36,825 nt of DNA from Paracoccaceae bacterium (GTDB lineage Bacteria > Pseudomonadota > Alphaproteobacteria > Rhodobacterales > Rhodobacteraceae), in assembly GCA_003567315.1 (NCBI GenBank), contig PWZT01000091.1, forward strand, positions 1 through 36,825, given 5' to 3'. Position numbers and translations under genes: made by a program. Shown here piece by piece: positions 25,892-34,421 of this stretch. The notes under the pieces were generated by a model. The model searched no databases, was not told where the DNA came from, and saw nothing but the letters and a program-made list of their open reading frames with translations. The stretch's first letter is position 1; each line of letters starts with the position of its first letter.

Positions 25892-26545
25892 TCAGCTACC
25901 CAGCTTGTCGTTCAGAATGCTCTCGAACTCCGAATATGGCATGTTCGAATGTAGCTCGCCATTGATAACGAAGCTCGGAGTCGCGCGGATGCCATAGGTC
26001 TCGGAGTTGTGCTGATAGAACTCGGTCAGCTCCAGCGCCTTGTCGCTATCCTCGAGGCAGGCATTGACCTGCTCGTCGCTCATGCCCGCCTGACGACCAA
26101 GGCGGCGCAGGTTATTGGCGACTTGCGCAGGGTCCGAGGCGCTCGCCCATGTGTCCTGCGTCTGATAGATCAGCTCCAGCATCCCGTGATAGCGCTCTTC
26201 CCCGCCACAGCGTGCGACCATCGCGGCCCAAAGCCCGTAACGGTCGAAATAGACTTCGCGCTTTAGATAGAGGATGTCACCGGTGTCGATGAAATTCTCC
26301 TGTATCTGTGGAAGCACATTGGCCGAGAAGTTGGCGCAATGCGGGCAAGTCAGCGAGGAATACTCGACCACCACGACGCTCGCATCAGGATTGCCCAGCG
26401 GCATGTCGAGCGGGTGGATTTCGGTATCGGCCACGGCGCTCGCGGCCTGAAACTCGGCCGGGGCGTCGGATTGCGTCATATACCACCAGCCACCGGCCCC
26501 GATTGCGGCGGCAACAGCGATTGCGGGTATGAGCGTCTTGTTCAT
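25892..26545 (-). CDS. DsbA-family thiol:disulfide oxidoreductase, membrane-anchored
   Basis: A 217-residue periplasmic thioredoxin-fold protein. An N-terminal hydrophobic segment (about residues 5-22) acts as signal or anchor. The redox site is Cys67-Pro-His-Cys70 (SLTCPHCANF), followed by an inserted helical domain with two further cysteines. The cis-proline loop is IRATPSFVINGE. The CPHC site and helical insert indicate a DsbA-type dithiol oxidase. Its ATG overlaps the stop of the DUF721 gene by four bases (ATGA), so translation is probably coupled. Confidence 0.94.
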   Translation of the reverse strand: MNKTLIPAIAVAAAIGAGGWWYMTQSDAPAEFQAASAVADTEIHPLDMPLGNPDASVVVVEYSSLTCPHCANFSANVLPQIQENFIDTGDILYLKREVYFDRYGLWAAMVARCGGEERYHGMLELIYQTQDTWASASDPAQVANNLRRLGRQAGMSDEQVNACLEDSDKALELTEFYQHNSETYGIRATPSFVINGELHSNMPYSEFESILNDKLGS

Positions 26546-27087
26546 GAGTGCTTTCCTTCGGGTTTGCGCGCCTTCGATAGGACATTGCAGGCCAGACGTT
26601 CAAGGGCTGATCGCAGCCCGTCATCGGTAACATCAGAGGCAGTTTCTTGCGCGGCGCGCTGTATTTCAGGAGCAGGTGCCGCAGATGCGGATTTCGGGGC
26701 GGGCGTGAATTCGGCCTGACCTTCGGCAAAGCCCATTGGCGCGGTCTGGGTCAGGGTGATCCGGGCGATTGCATTGTAGCCATAGCAGGCATTCACTTTC
26801 TCGCGCAGCCGGGGCAGTTGCATCTGCAGCATGGGCGCCGCGGCGCCAGTGGTGAGCAAGGTCAGATTGGCGCCCAGGCCCCCCTTGCCATAGCTGATCT
26901 TCACCGGACGGCAGAGCGTGGCAATATCCTCGCCCGCGATCTCGGGCCAGTGCGTGAGCAGCCGCGCGACCGCGAAGCCGCGGCTCTCGCTCGCCTTGCG
27001 GATTTGCGGCTCCATCAGGTGCGAGGCAGCCTCGAACCCGCGCATCCGGCGCTGGGGTGGTGCTTTGTGGGCGGGTTTCCGGGCCAT
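26542..27087 (-). CDS. DUF721 / DciA-like protein
   Basis: A 181-residue protein with the DUF721 fold in its first 120 residues: basic N-terminus, VARLLTHWPEIAGEDIATLCRPVKISY, LTLLTTGAAAPMLQMQLPRLREKVNACYGYNAIARI. The C-terminal 60 residues are low-complexity Ala/Pro-rich and then helical. DUF721 proteins include DciA, the replicative-helicase loader of many bacteria, so a role in DNA replication is possible but not proven. It is divergent from mutY across 100 bases and coupled to the DsbA-like gene by an ATGA overlap. Confidence 0.88.
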   Translation of the reverse strand: MARKPAHKAPPQRRMRGFEAASHLMEPQIRKASESRGFAVARLLTHWPEIAGEDIATLCRPVKISYGKGGLGANLTLLTTGAAAPMLQMQLPRLREKVNACYGYNAIARITLTQTAPMGFAEGQAEFTPAPKSASAAPAPEIQRAAQETASDVTDDGLRSALERLACNVLSKARKPEGKHS

Positions 27088-27187
27088 GGTTACAGATCAC
27101 ACCTTGCAGCGAATGGTGAGGAGTTTACCCTTTGAGCAGGCCAGTTCCATAGGTGCGGTGCGGATTTTCGTGAAACGGGCATAACAC

Positions 27188-28243
27188 ATGCGTGACGTGC
27201 AAAACAGCGAGATATCGGAGTTGCTGCTCGACTGGTATGACCACCACGCACGCGCGCTCCCTTGGCGCGTGCCGCCGATGAGTGATGCGCGGCCCGATCC
27301 ATACCGCATCTGGCTCTCGGAAGTGATGTTGCAACAGACGACCGTGGCGGCTGTGAAAGAGTATTTCCACCGTTTCACCGCGCGGTGGCCCACGGTCGAG
27401 GCATTGGCAGCGGCCGAGGATGGCGACGTCATGGCGGCATGGGCCGGGCTGGGGTATTACGCCCGGGCGCGCAACCTGTTGAAATGCGCGCGGATTGTTG
27501 CGGGGCAGGGGGGCTTTCCCACCACACGAACCGAATTGCAGGCGCTGCCCGGGATCGGCCCCTATACTTCGGCTGCGATTGCAGCCATTGCGTTCGATGC
27601 GCCAGAAGTGGTGGTCGATGGCAATGTCGAGCGTGTCATGGCGCGGCTATTTGACGAGCACACACCCCTGCCAGAGGCGAAGCCGCTGCTGACGGCCTAT
27701 GCCGCGCGGCTCACTCCGCAGGCCCGGCCCGGCGATTACGCGCAGGCGGTGATGGATCTGGGCGCCACGATCTGCACCCCGCGCAACCCGGCCTGTGGCA
27801 TCTGCCCGCTGCGAACGCCTTGCGCGGCCCGTTTGCAGGGCACGGCGGAGAGCCTTCCGCGCAAGAGCGCCAAGCCTGCCACGCCGATCCGGCTGGGGAT
27901 CGCCTATCTGGGACGGCGCGCGGATGGCGCATGGCTGATGGAACGCCGCCCGCCGCAGGGGCTCTTGGGCGGGATGCTCGGCTGGCCCGGCAGCGACTGG
28001 CGCGAGACAGCACCCGAGGACGCCCCACCACTGGCGGCAGACTGGCGCGAAGTTCCGGGAGAAGTGCGCCATACATTCACGCATTTCCACCTGCGCCTGG
28101 CCCTGCGCGCGGCGCATCTGCCGCTGGATGCGCCGGGCCAGTTCATCGCCGCCCATGAATTCGACCCGCGCGCCTTGCCGACGGTCATGCGCAAGGCGCA
28201 TGCGCTGGCCGTACCCCATCTCAACACTCTGGAGGTTCCATGA
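27188..28243 (+). CDS. mutY: A/G-specific adenine glycosylase
   Basis: Removes adenine mispaired with 8-oxoguanine. It has 351 residues. The catalytic Glu45 is in SEVMLQQTT, the helix-hairpin-helix is LPGIGPYTSAAI, and the catalytic Asp144 is in VVDGNVERV. The iron-sulfur cluster loop is Cys-x6-Cys-x2-Cys-x5-Cys (CTPRNPACGICPLRTPC). The C-terminal part (about 235-345) is the NUDIX-like 8-oxoG-recognition domain with EVRHTFTHFHL. It ends with an ATGA overlap onto gloA. Confidence 0.97.
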   Translation: MRDVQNSEISELLLDWYDHHARALPWRVPPMSDARPDPYRIWLSEVMLQQTTVAAVKEYFHRFTARWPTVEALAAAEDGDVMAAWAGLGYYARARNLLKCARIVAGQGGFPTTRTELQALPGIGPYTSAAIAAIAFDAPEVVVDGNVERVMARLFDEHTPLPEAKPLLTAYAARLTPQARPGDYAQAVMDLGATICTPRNPACGICPLRTPCAARLQGTAESLPRKSAKPATPIRLGIAYLGRRADGAWLMERRPPQGLLGGMLGWPGSDWRETAPEDAPPLAADWREVPGEVRHTFTHFHLRLALRAAHLPLDAPGQFIAAHEFDPRALPTVMRKAHALAVPHLNTLEVP

Positions 28244-28740
28244 GCACCGATCTGTCAGCAACCGATCAATATATCCTGACCCATACCATGCTGCGCATCA
28301 AGGATCCTGCGCGCTCGCTTGAATTCTACGAGCAGGTGCTGGGCTTTCGTCTGGTCACGCGGCTCGATTTCGAGGACGCGAAATTCTCGCTCTATTTCCT
28401 GCAACCGCGCGGGCATTCGGATTGCGCCGACGGGACGATGGCGCAGACCTTCAGCCGCATGGGCCTTTTGGAGTTGACCCATAACTGGGGGACTGAAACC
28501 GATGACACTGAGATGCATTCGGGCAACTCCGACCCGAAGGGCTTCGGCCATATCTGCGTCGCCGTGCCTGACATCAAAGCCGCCTGCGCGCGGTTCGAGG
28601 AGATGGGCGTGCGGTTTCAGAAACGTCTGGGCGAGGGCGGCATGAAGGAGATCGCCTTCATTCTCGACCCGGATGGCTACTGGATCGAGATCGTGCAGCC
28701 CTCGCTGATGGAGGGGCTGGTGGGGCGCTTCAAGGTGTGA
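28240..28740 (+). CDS. gloA: lactoylglutathione lyase (glyoxalase I)
   Basis: Isomerises the hemithioacetal of methylglyoxal and glutathione to S-lactoylglutathione. It has 166 residues, one VOC-fold unit pair. The four expected metal ligands are visible: the His in THTMLRIKDP, the Glu in GLLELTHNWG, the His in GFGHICVAVPD and the Glu in YWIEIVQPS. HSGNSDPKGFGH is the classic glyoxalase stretch. It overlaps the mutY stop by four bases, so both are likely expressed together. Confidence 0.97.
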   Translation: MSTDLSATDQYILTHTMLRIKDPARSLEFYEQVLGFRLVTRLDFEDAKFSLYFLQPRGHSDCADGTMAQTFSRMGLLELTHNWGTETDDTEMHSGNSDPKGFGHICVAVPDIKAACARFEEMGVRFQKRLGEGGMKEIAFILDPDGYWIEIVQPSLMEGLVGRFKV

Positions 28741-28812
28741 GTCTGTCGCAGGCCGCGGGGCTGTCTTGAGCCGCGAAATACGCTATATTGCGCGCAAGAA
28801 CGGAGCCCGAAC

Positions 28813-29952
28813 ATGACGCCCGAGCAGCTACGCAAGATCACATCCGCCTTGCCCTTCTGGGTCTCGCTGGGGTTTGTGCCGCTTGTGTGGCTCTCGGCAA
28901 TCTGGGGCGGCTGGTGGTTCATGCTGCCGGTCGCCTATGGCTGGTGGGCTTTCACGCTGATCGATTTCGTCACCGGGCTCGACACGGGCAACCCTGACAC
29001 GGAGGTGCCTGTCCGTGAGTTGTTCTGGTATCGCACCATCACGCTGATCTGGTTCCCGATCCAGGCCGCCACGATCTTCGGCGTGCTGTGGTATCTCACG
29101 CAACAGGCGGGTCATGCGTGGTGGGAGGATTTGGGCGTCACCTTCGGGCTTGGCGTGATGACAGGCGTGATCGGGATCGTCTATGCGCATGAACTCCTGC
29201 ACCAGAAGCCCGCGCATGAGCGCTGGCTCGCGGATCTGTTGCTCGCCTCGGTGCTCTATTCGCATTTCCGCTCCGAGCATCTGCTGGTGCATCACCGCTA
29301 TGTCGGCACGCCCCGCGACCCTGTGACGGCGCGCTACAATGAGGGCTTTATCAGCTATTTCTTCCGCGTGCTGCGCGATTGCCCGCCCTCGGCCTTCCGG
29401 GCCGAGGCGCAGATGCTCGCGCGCAAGGGCCTGCCGTGGTGGCACCGCTCCAACCCGTTCTGGCGTTTCGCCGCGCTGCAACTGGGCTTTCTCGCATTGG
29501 CGCTGGGGGTCGGCGGCTGGTGGGGGCTTGTGCTGTTTGTCTGGCAGGCCGCCGTTGCCTTCTGGCATCTGGAACTAACTAATTACATCGAGCATTACGG
29601 GCTCACGCGCCGATACCTGGGCGATGGGAAATACGAGCCCGTGCGCCCGCATCATAGCTGGAACGCATCGCATCAGGCGTCGAACTGGCTGATGATCAAT
29701 CTCCAGCGCCATTCCGACCACCATTACAAGCCCGACAGGCGCTTCCCGCTCTTGCAGACCTATGACGACACGGAGGCCCCGCAACTGCCTTTCGGCTACC
29801 CGGCGCTGACAACGCTCGCGATGTGCCCGCCCCTGTTCCGGCGCTACATGAACCCCAAGGTGCGCGCATGGCGGCGGCAATTCTACCCGGATATCGAGGA
29901 TTGGTCGGATTACACCAATCACCGCACACCGTTGCCGAAAGGGGCCTCTTGA
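28813..29952 (+). CDS. alkB: alkane 1-monooxygenase, membrane di-iron
   Basis: A 379-residue membrane hydroxylase of the AlkB family, oxidising medium-chain alkanes to 1-alkanols with rubredoxin as electron donor. Several hydrophobic segments surround the eight-histidine di-iron site: HELLHQKPAH (His126, His130), HLLVHHRYVG (His156, His160, His161), the AlkB-diagnostic NYIEHYGL (His261), and LQRHSDHH (His300, His303, His304). GGAG lies seven bases before the ATG. No rubredoxin, rubredoxin reductase or alcohol dehydrogenase gene is beside it. The DCC-family gene follows 31 bases on. Confidence 0.94.
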   Translation: MTPEQLRKITSALPFWVSLGFVPLVWLSAIWGGWWFMLPVAYGWWAFTLIDFVTGLDTGNPDTEVPVRELFWYRTITLIWFPIQAATIFGVLWYLTQQAGHAWWEDLGVTFGLGVMTGVIGIVYAHELLHQKPAHERWLADLLLASVLYSHFRSEHLLVHHRYVGTPRDPVTARYNEGFISYFFRVLRDCPPSAFRAEAQMLARKGLPWWHRSNPFWRFAALQLGFLALALGVGGWWGLVLFVWQAAVAFWHLELTNYIEHYGLTRRYLGDGKYEPVRPHHSWNASHQASNWLMINLQRHSDHHYKPDRRFPLLQTYDDTEAPQLPFGYPALTTLAMCPPLFRRYMNPKVRAWRRQFYPDIEDWSDYTNHRTPLPKGAS

Positions 29953-29983
29953 GAGCCGGTCCATGCGAGCTACGTCGCGCGGT

Positions 29984-30358
29984 ATGAGTGAAACAGAAAT
30001 CCTCTACAACGGACGCTGCCCGATCTGTTCGGCGGAGATCGCGCATTACGAGGCGATGGCGCGCAAGGTAGACGCGCCCTTGCGCTTCACTGATCTGAAC
30101 CAGACCGATGTATCCGACTGGGGTCTCACCGAAGACCAGGCCACGCGCCGTATTCATGCGCGCCAGGGCGACCGCATCATTTCGGGCTTTCCCGCCTTCA
30201 TGATCCTGTGGCGCGACCTGCCCCGCATGCGCTGGCTCGCGCGCCTGTTGTCGCTGCCACTCCTGCGCCAGATCGCGGAATTCGGCTATAACTGGATCGC
30301 GGCACCCTTGCTCTACTGGCTTCACAAGCGGCGCGAGGCACGCAAACGCCACGCCTGA
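29984..30358 (+). CDS. DCC-family thiol oxidoreductase-like protein (DUF393)
   Basis: A 124-residue protein with the DUF393/DCC signature at the N-terminus, EILYNGRCPICSAEI, giving a thioredoxin-like Cys-x-x-Cys, then RFTDLNQTD. A C-terminal hydrophobic and basic tail includes WIAAPLLYWLHKRREARKRHA. The start is the ATG at 29984; the in-frame upstream ATG at 29963 would add seven residues without homology. The family is named for a conserved pattern and has no firmly known substrate. It is next to alkB on the same strand. Confidence 0.85.
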   Translation: MSETEILYNGRCPICSAEIAHYEAMARKVDAPLRFTDLNQTDVSDWGLTEDQATRRIHARQGDRIISGFPAFMILWRDLPRMRWLARLLSLPLLRQIAEFGYNWIAAPLLYWLHKRREARKRHA

Positions 30359-30367
30359 GCCACTGCG

Positions 30368-31129
30368 TCAGACGAATTGCTCGCGGATCAGCCGCTCTTC
30401 CAACCCATGCCCGGGGTCAAAAAGCAGCTTATGCGCCACATCGCGGGCCGAGGTGATGTCCACCTGAAGCACATTGCGCACCGAACGGCTGTCGGCATCG
30501 GCCATGACCGGGCGGCGTTCGGGGTCGCGCACCTCAAACCGCACGCGCGAGGTCTTGGGCAGCAGCGCGCCGCGCCAGCGCCTTGGCCGAAACGCCGCGA
30601 CCGGGGTCAGCGCCAGCACATCCGCGCCGATGGGCAGGATCGGGCCATGCGCCGAATAGTTATAGGCGGTCGAACCAGCGGGCGTGCTGAGCATCGCCCC
30701 ATCGCAGACCAACTCGTCAAGCCGCTGCTTGCCATCGACAATGATGCGCAGCTTGGCAGCTTGCGCGCCCTGGCGCAGAAGCGACACCTCGTTGATCGCC
30801 AGCGCCTCGGTCACTGTGCCGTCGATGCGTGTTGCGCGCATCCGCAAGGGGTTCAGCACGGCCATCTCCGCCGCATCGAGCCGCGCCTGCAGCCCGTCGA
30901 TTTGCCAGCTATTCATCAGAAAGCCGACAGTGCCGCGGTTCATCCCATAGACCGGTGTATCGAGGTGCTGCGTGGCATGGAGTGTCTGAAGCATGAACCC
31001 GTCGCCCCCAAGCGCGATGATCACATCCGCCTCTTCAGGCGCCACGGGATTGTGCCGCCATGTGAGCGCGGCAAGGGCTTCCTGCGCATCGGGCGCGCCG
31101 CTGGCCATGAAAGCGAGTCTGGGTGCCAT
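30368..31129 (-). CDS. nadK: NAD kinase
   Basis: Phosphorylates NAD to NADP. It has 253 residues, on the short side as in alphaproteobacteria. The catalytic GGDG is in VIIALGGDGFMLQT. Other conserved parts are GMNRGTVGFLMN, AINEVSLLR (NE motif), and CDGAMLSTPAGSTAYNYSAHGPI. The ATG at 31129 gives the usual start MAPRLAFMAS; the frame upstream to 31237 has no homologous content. It is convergent with the DCC-family gene (nine bases between stops) and divergent from glyA. Confidence 0.95.
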   Translation of the reverse strand: MAPRLAFMASGAPDAQEALAALTWRHNPVAPEEADVIIALGGDGFMLQTLHATQHLDTPVYGMNRGTVGFLMNSWQIDGLQARLDAAEMAVLNPLRMRATRIDGTVTEALAINEVSLLRQGAQAAKLRIIVDGKQRLDELVCDGAMLSTPAGSTAYNYSAHGPILPIGADVLALTPVAAFRPRRWRGALLPKTSRVRFEVRDPERRPVMADADSRSVRNVLQVDITSARDVAHKLLFDPGHGLEERLIREQFV

Positions 31130-31340
31130 GCGCTCTCCTTCTCCCACAGCCCCTTTCTTGCGCGCATCCACCGGCTTGGCAAGCGCGTTCCCATCGGCAC
31201 CGCGCGGCGCGCATAGGAGATGTTCCTTCCGCGTCACGTCGCCCCAAGCACGAGTTTCGACGCAAACAAGCCTTTGCGGGAGGCCCCTTTTGCGTTAACT
31301 GAGCCCCAAATGTCCTTTTCCCATTCTCGGAGGCTGCCTC

Positions 31341-32636
31341 ATGGACCAGACCACGCGCGATACCGGGTTTTTCACGGAGACAGTGGAAGACCGCGATCCT
31401 GAACTCTTTGCGGCCATCCGTTCAGAGCTCCGCCGCCAGCGCGACGAGATCGAACTCATTGCCTCGGAGAATATCGTCTCCAAAGCCGTGATGGAGGTGC
31501 AGGGCTCGGTCCTGACCAACAAATACGCCGAAGGTTATCCGGGTCGGCGCTATTATGGCGGCTGCCAATATGTCGATATCGCCGAGAACCTCGCCATCGA
31601 CCGGGCCTGTGAATTGTTCAAATGCGGTTTCGCCAATGTGCAGCCGAATTCCGGTTCGCAAGCCAATCAGGGCGTGTTCACAGCGCTCTTGAAGCCGGGC
31701 GACACGATCCTTGGCATGTCGCTCGATGCGGGCGGGCATCTGACGCATGGGGCCAAGCCCAACCAGTCGGGCAAATGGTTCAATGCCGTGCAATATGGCG
31801 TGCGCGAGGCCGATCTGGAAATCGACTATGACCAGATCGCGGAGCTAGCGGCCGAGCACAAGCCCAAGATGCTCATCGCCGGGGGCTCCGCTATTCCGCG
31901 CATCATCGATTTCGCCCGCATGCGCGAGATCGCCGACAGCGTTGGGGCTTGGCTGCTGGTCGATATGGCGCATTTCGCCGGGCTGGTGGCGGCGGGGCTC
32001 TACCCCTCGCCCTTCCCGCATGCGCATGTCGCCACGACTACCACGCACAAGACCCTGCGCGGCCCGCGTGGCGGCATGATCCTGACCGATGACGAGGCGA
32101 TTGCCAAGAAAGTCAACTCGGCGATCTTCCCCGGCATTCAGGGCGGCCCGCTGATGCATGTGATCGCGGCCAAGGCCGTAGCCTTCGGCGAGGCGCTGCG
32201 CCCGGGCTTTCGCGAGTATCAGCATCAGGTCATCGCAAATGCGAAAGCCATGGCGGATCAGCTCGAAAAGGGCGGGCTCGCGACAGTGACCGGCGGGACC
32301 GACACGCATCTGCTTCTGGTCGATCTGCGGCCCAAGGGCGTGAAGGGCAACGCCACCGAGAAAGCGCTCGGGCGCGCGCATATCACCTGCAACAAGAATG
32401 GCATTCCCTTCGATACCGAAAGCCCGATGGTGACATCGGGTATCCGGCTGGGCACGCCTGCGGGCACCACGCGCGGCTTTGGCGAGGCCGAATTCCGCCA
32501 GATCGCCGACTGGATCGTGCGCGTGGTCGATGGGCTGGCCGCGAATGGCGAGGACGGGAATGCCGAGGTCGAGGCGCAGGTGAAGTCCGCAGTGGCAGCG
32601 CTCTGCGCGCGTTTCCCCATCTATCCGGAACTCTGA
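31341..32636 (+). CDS. glyA: serine hydroxymethyltransferase
   Basis: PLP enzyme interconverting serine + tetrahydrofolate with glycine + methylene-tetrahydrofolate. It has 431 residues, normal length. [19 protein letters not shown] and [15 protein letters not shown] are present near the start. The PLP lysine is Lys237 in [13 protein letters not shown], and [15 protein letters not shown] is near the end. GGAGG sits seven bases before the ATG. With folB/folP and the glycyl-tRNA synthetase genes it is one of several one-carbon or glycine genes in the window, but it is not linked to them in an operon. Confidence 0.98.
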   Translation: MDQTTRDTGFFTETVEDRDPELFAAIRSELRRQRDEIELIASENIVSKAVMEVQGSVLTNKYAEGYPGRRYYGGCQYVDIAENLAIDRACELFKCGFANVQPNSGSQANQGVFTALLKPGDTILGMSLDAGGHLTHGAKPNQSGKWFNAVQYGVREADLEIDYDQIAELAAEHKPKMLIAGGSAIPRIIDFARMREIADSVGAWLLVDMAHFAGLVAAGLYPSPFPHAHVATTTTHKTLRGPRGGMILTDDEAIAKKVNSAIFPGIQGGPLMHVIAAKAVAFGEALRPGFREYQHQVIANAKAMADQLEKGGLATVTGGTDTHLLLVDLRPKGVKGNATEKALGRAHITCNKNGIPFDTESPMVTSGIRLGTPAGTTRGFGEAEFRQIADWIVRVVDGLAANGEDGNAEVEAQVKSAVAALCARFPIYPEL

Positions 32637-32647
32637 GCCGCACAGGA

Positions 32648-32685
32648 AGGGGGCGCTCGCGCCCCCTCTTGCGGCGTTGCCGCAA
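32648..32685 (+). terminator. tandem GC hairpins after glyA, probable terminator
   Basis: Two perfect hairpins in a row: AGGGGGCGC / GCGCCCCCT (32648-32667) and TTGCGGC / GCCGCAA (32669-32685). They start about ten bases after the glyA stop. The T-run is poor, so this may be a weak or rho-assisted terminator. Confidence 0.6.
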
Positions 32686-32697
32686 TTCACCCCCTGA

Positions 32698-32720
32698 GAG
32701 TATTTTGCAGCAAGATGAAG
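32698..32720 (+). repeat. dispersed intergenic repeat, copy 3 (diverged)
   Basis: A 23-base variant of the element at 14027 and 18245: GAGTATTTTGCAGC then AAGATGAAG. It follows the GC hairpins behind glyA. Its ATG (32715) is in frame with the hydrolase gene and would otherwise be taken as the start. Confidence 0.7.
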
Positions 32721-32750
32721 GCCATTGGGCCTAATGCTGAGCGAGGCGAG

Positions 32751-33515
32751 ATGCTGAATACCCTGCGCCATGGCGTGGCGTCTGCGCGCCCCAAGCTCTT
32801 GATTGTGCATGGGCTTTTTGGTTCTGCCCGGAACTGGGGCGCGATTGCGAAACGCCTGTCGGATGCGCGCGAAGTGATCGCGGTCGATATGCGCAATCAT
32901 GGCGAGAGTTTCTGGGCGGACAGCCACGCTTACGCTGAGTTGGCGCAGGATCTGGCAGAGGTGATCGCGCGTGAGGGCGGCCCTCTCGACCTGCTGGGCC
33001 ATTCGATGGGGGGTAAGGCCGCGATGGTGCTGGCGCTGACCCGCCCCGAACTGGTGCGGCGCTTGCTCGTGGCCGACATCGCGCCAGTGGCATACAGTCA
33101 CAGCCAGTCGCATCTGATCGCGGCGATGCGCGCCTTGCCGTTGGCCGAGTTGGAGAGCCGCAGCGCGGCCGATGCAGCGCTTGCGGAGGGGGTCAGCGAT
33201 CCGGGGGTGCGCGCCTTCCTGCTGCAATCGCTCGATCTGCGTGCAGAGCCCCCGCGCTGGCGGCTCAATCTCGATGTTCTGGAGCGAGAGATGGACGGGA
33301 TCACGGGCTGGCCCGAGATCAGCGGGCAGTTTGAGCGGCCTGTGCTGTTTCTGAGCGGGGCGAAGTCGGATTACGTCCTGCCCGAGCATCGCCCCACGAT
33401 CAAGGCGCTGTTTCCGAATGCGAAATTCGCCAAGCTGCCGGGCGCGGGGCACTGGCTGCATGCCGAGGCCCCGCGCCCCTTCGAGGCGTCTGCGCGGATG
33501 TGGTTTGACGGATAG
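32751..33515 (+). CDS. alpha/beta hydrolase (YbfF-like esterase)
   Basis: A 254-residue alpha/beta hydrolase. The oxyanion loop is IVHGLFGSARNW, the nucleophile elbow GHSMGG, the acid AKSDYV and the catalytic His GAGHWLHAE; RNHGES is the typical second loop of the YbfF group of small acyl esterases. The substrate is unknown. The frame opens at 32715, but that ATG lies in the dispersed repeat. The ATG at 32751, with GAGG three bases upstream, starts with the family-like MLNTLRHG. Confidence 0.9.
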   Translation: MLNTLRHGVASARPKLLIVHGLFGSARNWGAIAKRLSDAREVIAVDMRNHGESFWADSHAYAELAQDLAEVIAREGGPLDLLGHSMGGKAAMVLALTRPELVRRLLVADIAPVAYSHSQSHLIAAMRALPLAELESRSAADAALAEGVSDPGVRAFLLQSLDLRAEPPRWRLNLDVLEREMDGITGWPEISGQFERPVLFLSGAKSDYVLPEHRPTIKALFPNAKFAKLPGAGHWLHAEAPRPFEASARMWFDG

Positions 33516-33519
33516 CCGC

Positions 33520-33702
33520 TCAGGCCGAGATCAGCCGCCGCGCGATCACCCAGCTTGCACCCACTCCGAGCATAGCGCCAAGGGCTGCCGATACGAGGAT
33601 CGGCTGCAACGTGTCCTGCCCGATGGTCAGAACGATAACGACGCCGATCCCGGCGAGCGTGACACCTGCGATCGAATAGATAAGCATGAACAGACGGGTC
33701 AT
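33520..33702 (-). CDS. 60-residue two-helix membrane protein
   Basis: A 60-residue protein with two hydrophobic segments, about residues 5-25 (LIYSIAGVTLAGIGVVIVLTI) and 33-54, joined by a short polar loop and ending ARRLISA. A strong ribosome-binding site AAGGAGG lies four bases before the ATG, which is the main reason to call it a real gene. I believe similar small proteins are widespread in Rhodobacterales and are sometimes mislabelled as CTP synthetase, but no function is known. It is convergent with the hydrolase gene, four bases from its stop. Confidence 0.75.
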   Translation of the reverse strand: MTRLFMLIYSIAGVTLAGIGVVIVLTIGQDTLQPILVSAALGAMLGVGASWVIARRLISA

Positions 33703-33794
33703 TTTGCCTCCTTTTCAAAGCTGTCAGTCGCCTTGTCGCATGCGCGCACCGCCGTGAAATTGATCTTGCGCAAACCGACTTGGGCGTGGGGCAA

Positions 33795-34088
33795 TCAGTC
33801 GCAATCGAGCCTTGCGCGCAGAACCCCGCTATCGCCTTCGATGCTGCCGGGGCGCAGGGCACAGCCCGTCGCTGTTTCCGCTGCGACGGCCATTTTCGTT
33901 CTAAGCCCAGTCTGGTCCGCCCGGCGCGCATAGCCGTGTCGTATGATTTCGACCCGGTTGCCCTTGCGCCAGATCGTCAGCCTGTAGTCTCCGGCTGTAG
34001 CTGCCATCACTTCGCCGCCGCGCATCGAAGGTGAGGGCGAGGCGCAGGCCGCGATCAGGGCGAGCAGCATGATGAGGGCAATGTGCAT
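33795..34088 (-). CDS. small predicted lipoprotein
   Basis: A 97-residue protein with a lipoprotein signal: a short hydrophobic stretch and a lipobox LIAAC at residues 11-15, so Cys15 would be lipidated. The mature part is about 80 residues, has two more cysteines (in GCALRPG and the C-terminal LDCD), and looks like a small beta-rich domain. I do not recognise a family. It is the last gene that looks like ordinary chromosome before the accessory region. Confidence 0.7.
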   Translation of the reverse strand: MHIALIMLLALIAACASPSPSMRGGEVMAATAGDYRLTIWRKGNRVEIIRHGYARRADQTGLRTKMAVAAETATGCALRPGSIEGDSGVLRARLDCD

Positions 34089-34421
34089 GCCCCCAGTATA
34101 TGGCAGCGCTATTGCAAAATGGTTAACGCCTGTGAGGGATCGCTGGAGGCGAGTACCGGACTCGCTACCAATTTTCTAAGCCATTGGTAGGCTTGAACAA
34201 TCGAGTGCGAGGTTGAGTTGTGTGTCGCACTTCGTGTCACACTTATGCCGTCTAAGTTGTACTGCTGTCAACTCGGGCGTGTTGTCCCCGATGGCGATTC
34301 CACCCGCCAATAGTTTGCAGCGGCTTGCGGCTTGGTGGGCTTGTCCGGCTTGGCGGGGTATGGGGGAAGAAGGCGCTCTGCGTTATGTGGATACCACTAC
34401 GAAAAATTGTTTCGGATTTTT
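34089..34421. other. 333-base gene-free segment rich in short dyads, possible island edge
   Basis: No convincing gene. It contains a hairpin GCGAGT / ACTCGC (34149-34154, 34160-34165), immediately followed by CTACCAAT / ATTGGTAG (34165-34172, 34183-34190). AGTGCGA / TCGCACT pair at 34204-34210 and 34225-34231, and a near-perfect 12-base tandem repeat spans 34222-34245. A CtrA-like half site TTAACCAT lies on the minus strand at 34119-34126. A 70-codon open frame at 34213-34425 has no recognisable content. It separates ordinary chromosomal genes from the polymerase-like/Mod pair and may carry an attachment site. Confidence 0.5.

Noticed and set aside
31238..31340. A possible riboswitch before glyA
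   Set aside because: No glycine, THF or SAM riboswitch core could be recognised; only a normal ribosome-binding site is clear.
31845..33461. A 538-codon open frame on the minus strand
   Set aside because: Antisense to glyA and the hydrolase gene, both of which have clear homology; it has no recognisable protein signature.
34140..34192. A possible tRNA 3' end (GCTACCA after a stem)
   Set aside because: No TTC-loop or other tRNA parts could be found; only two simple hairpins are present.
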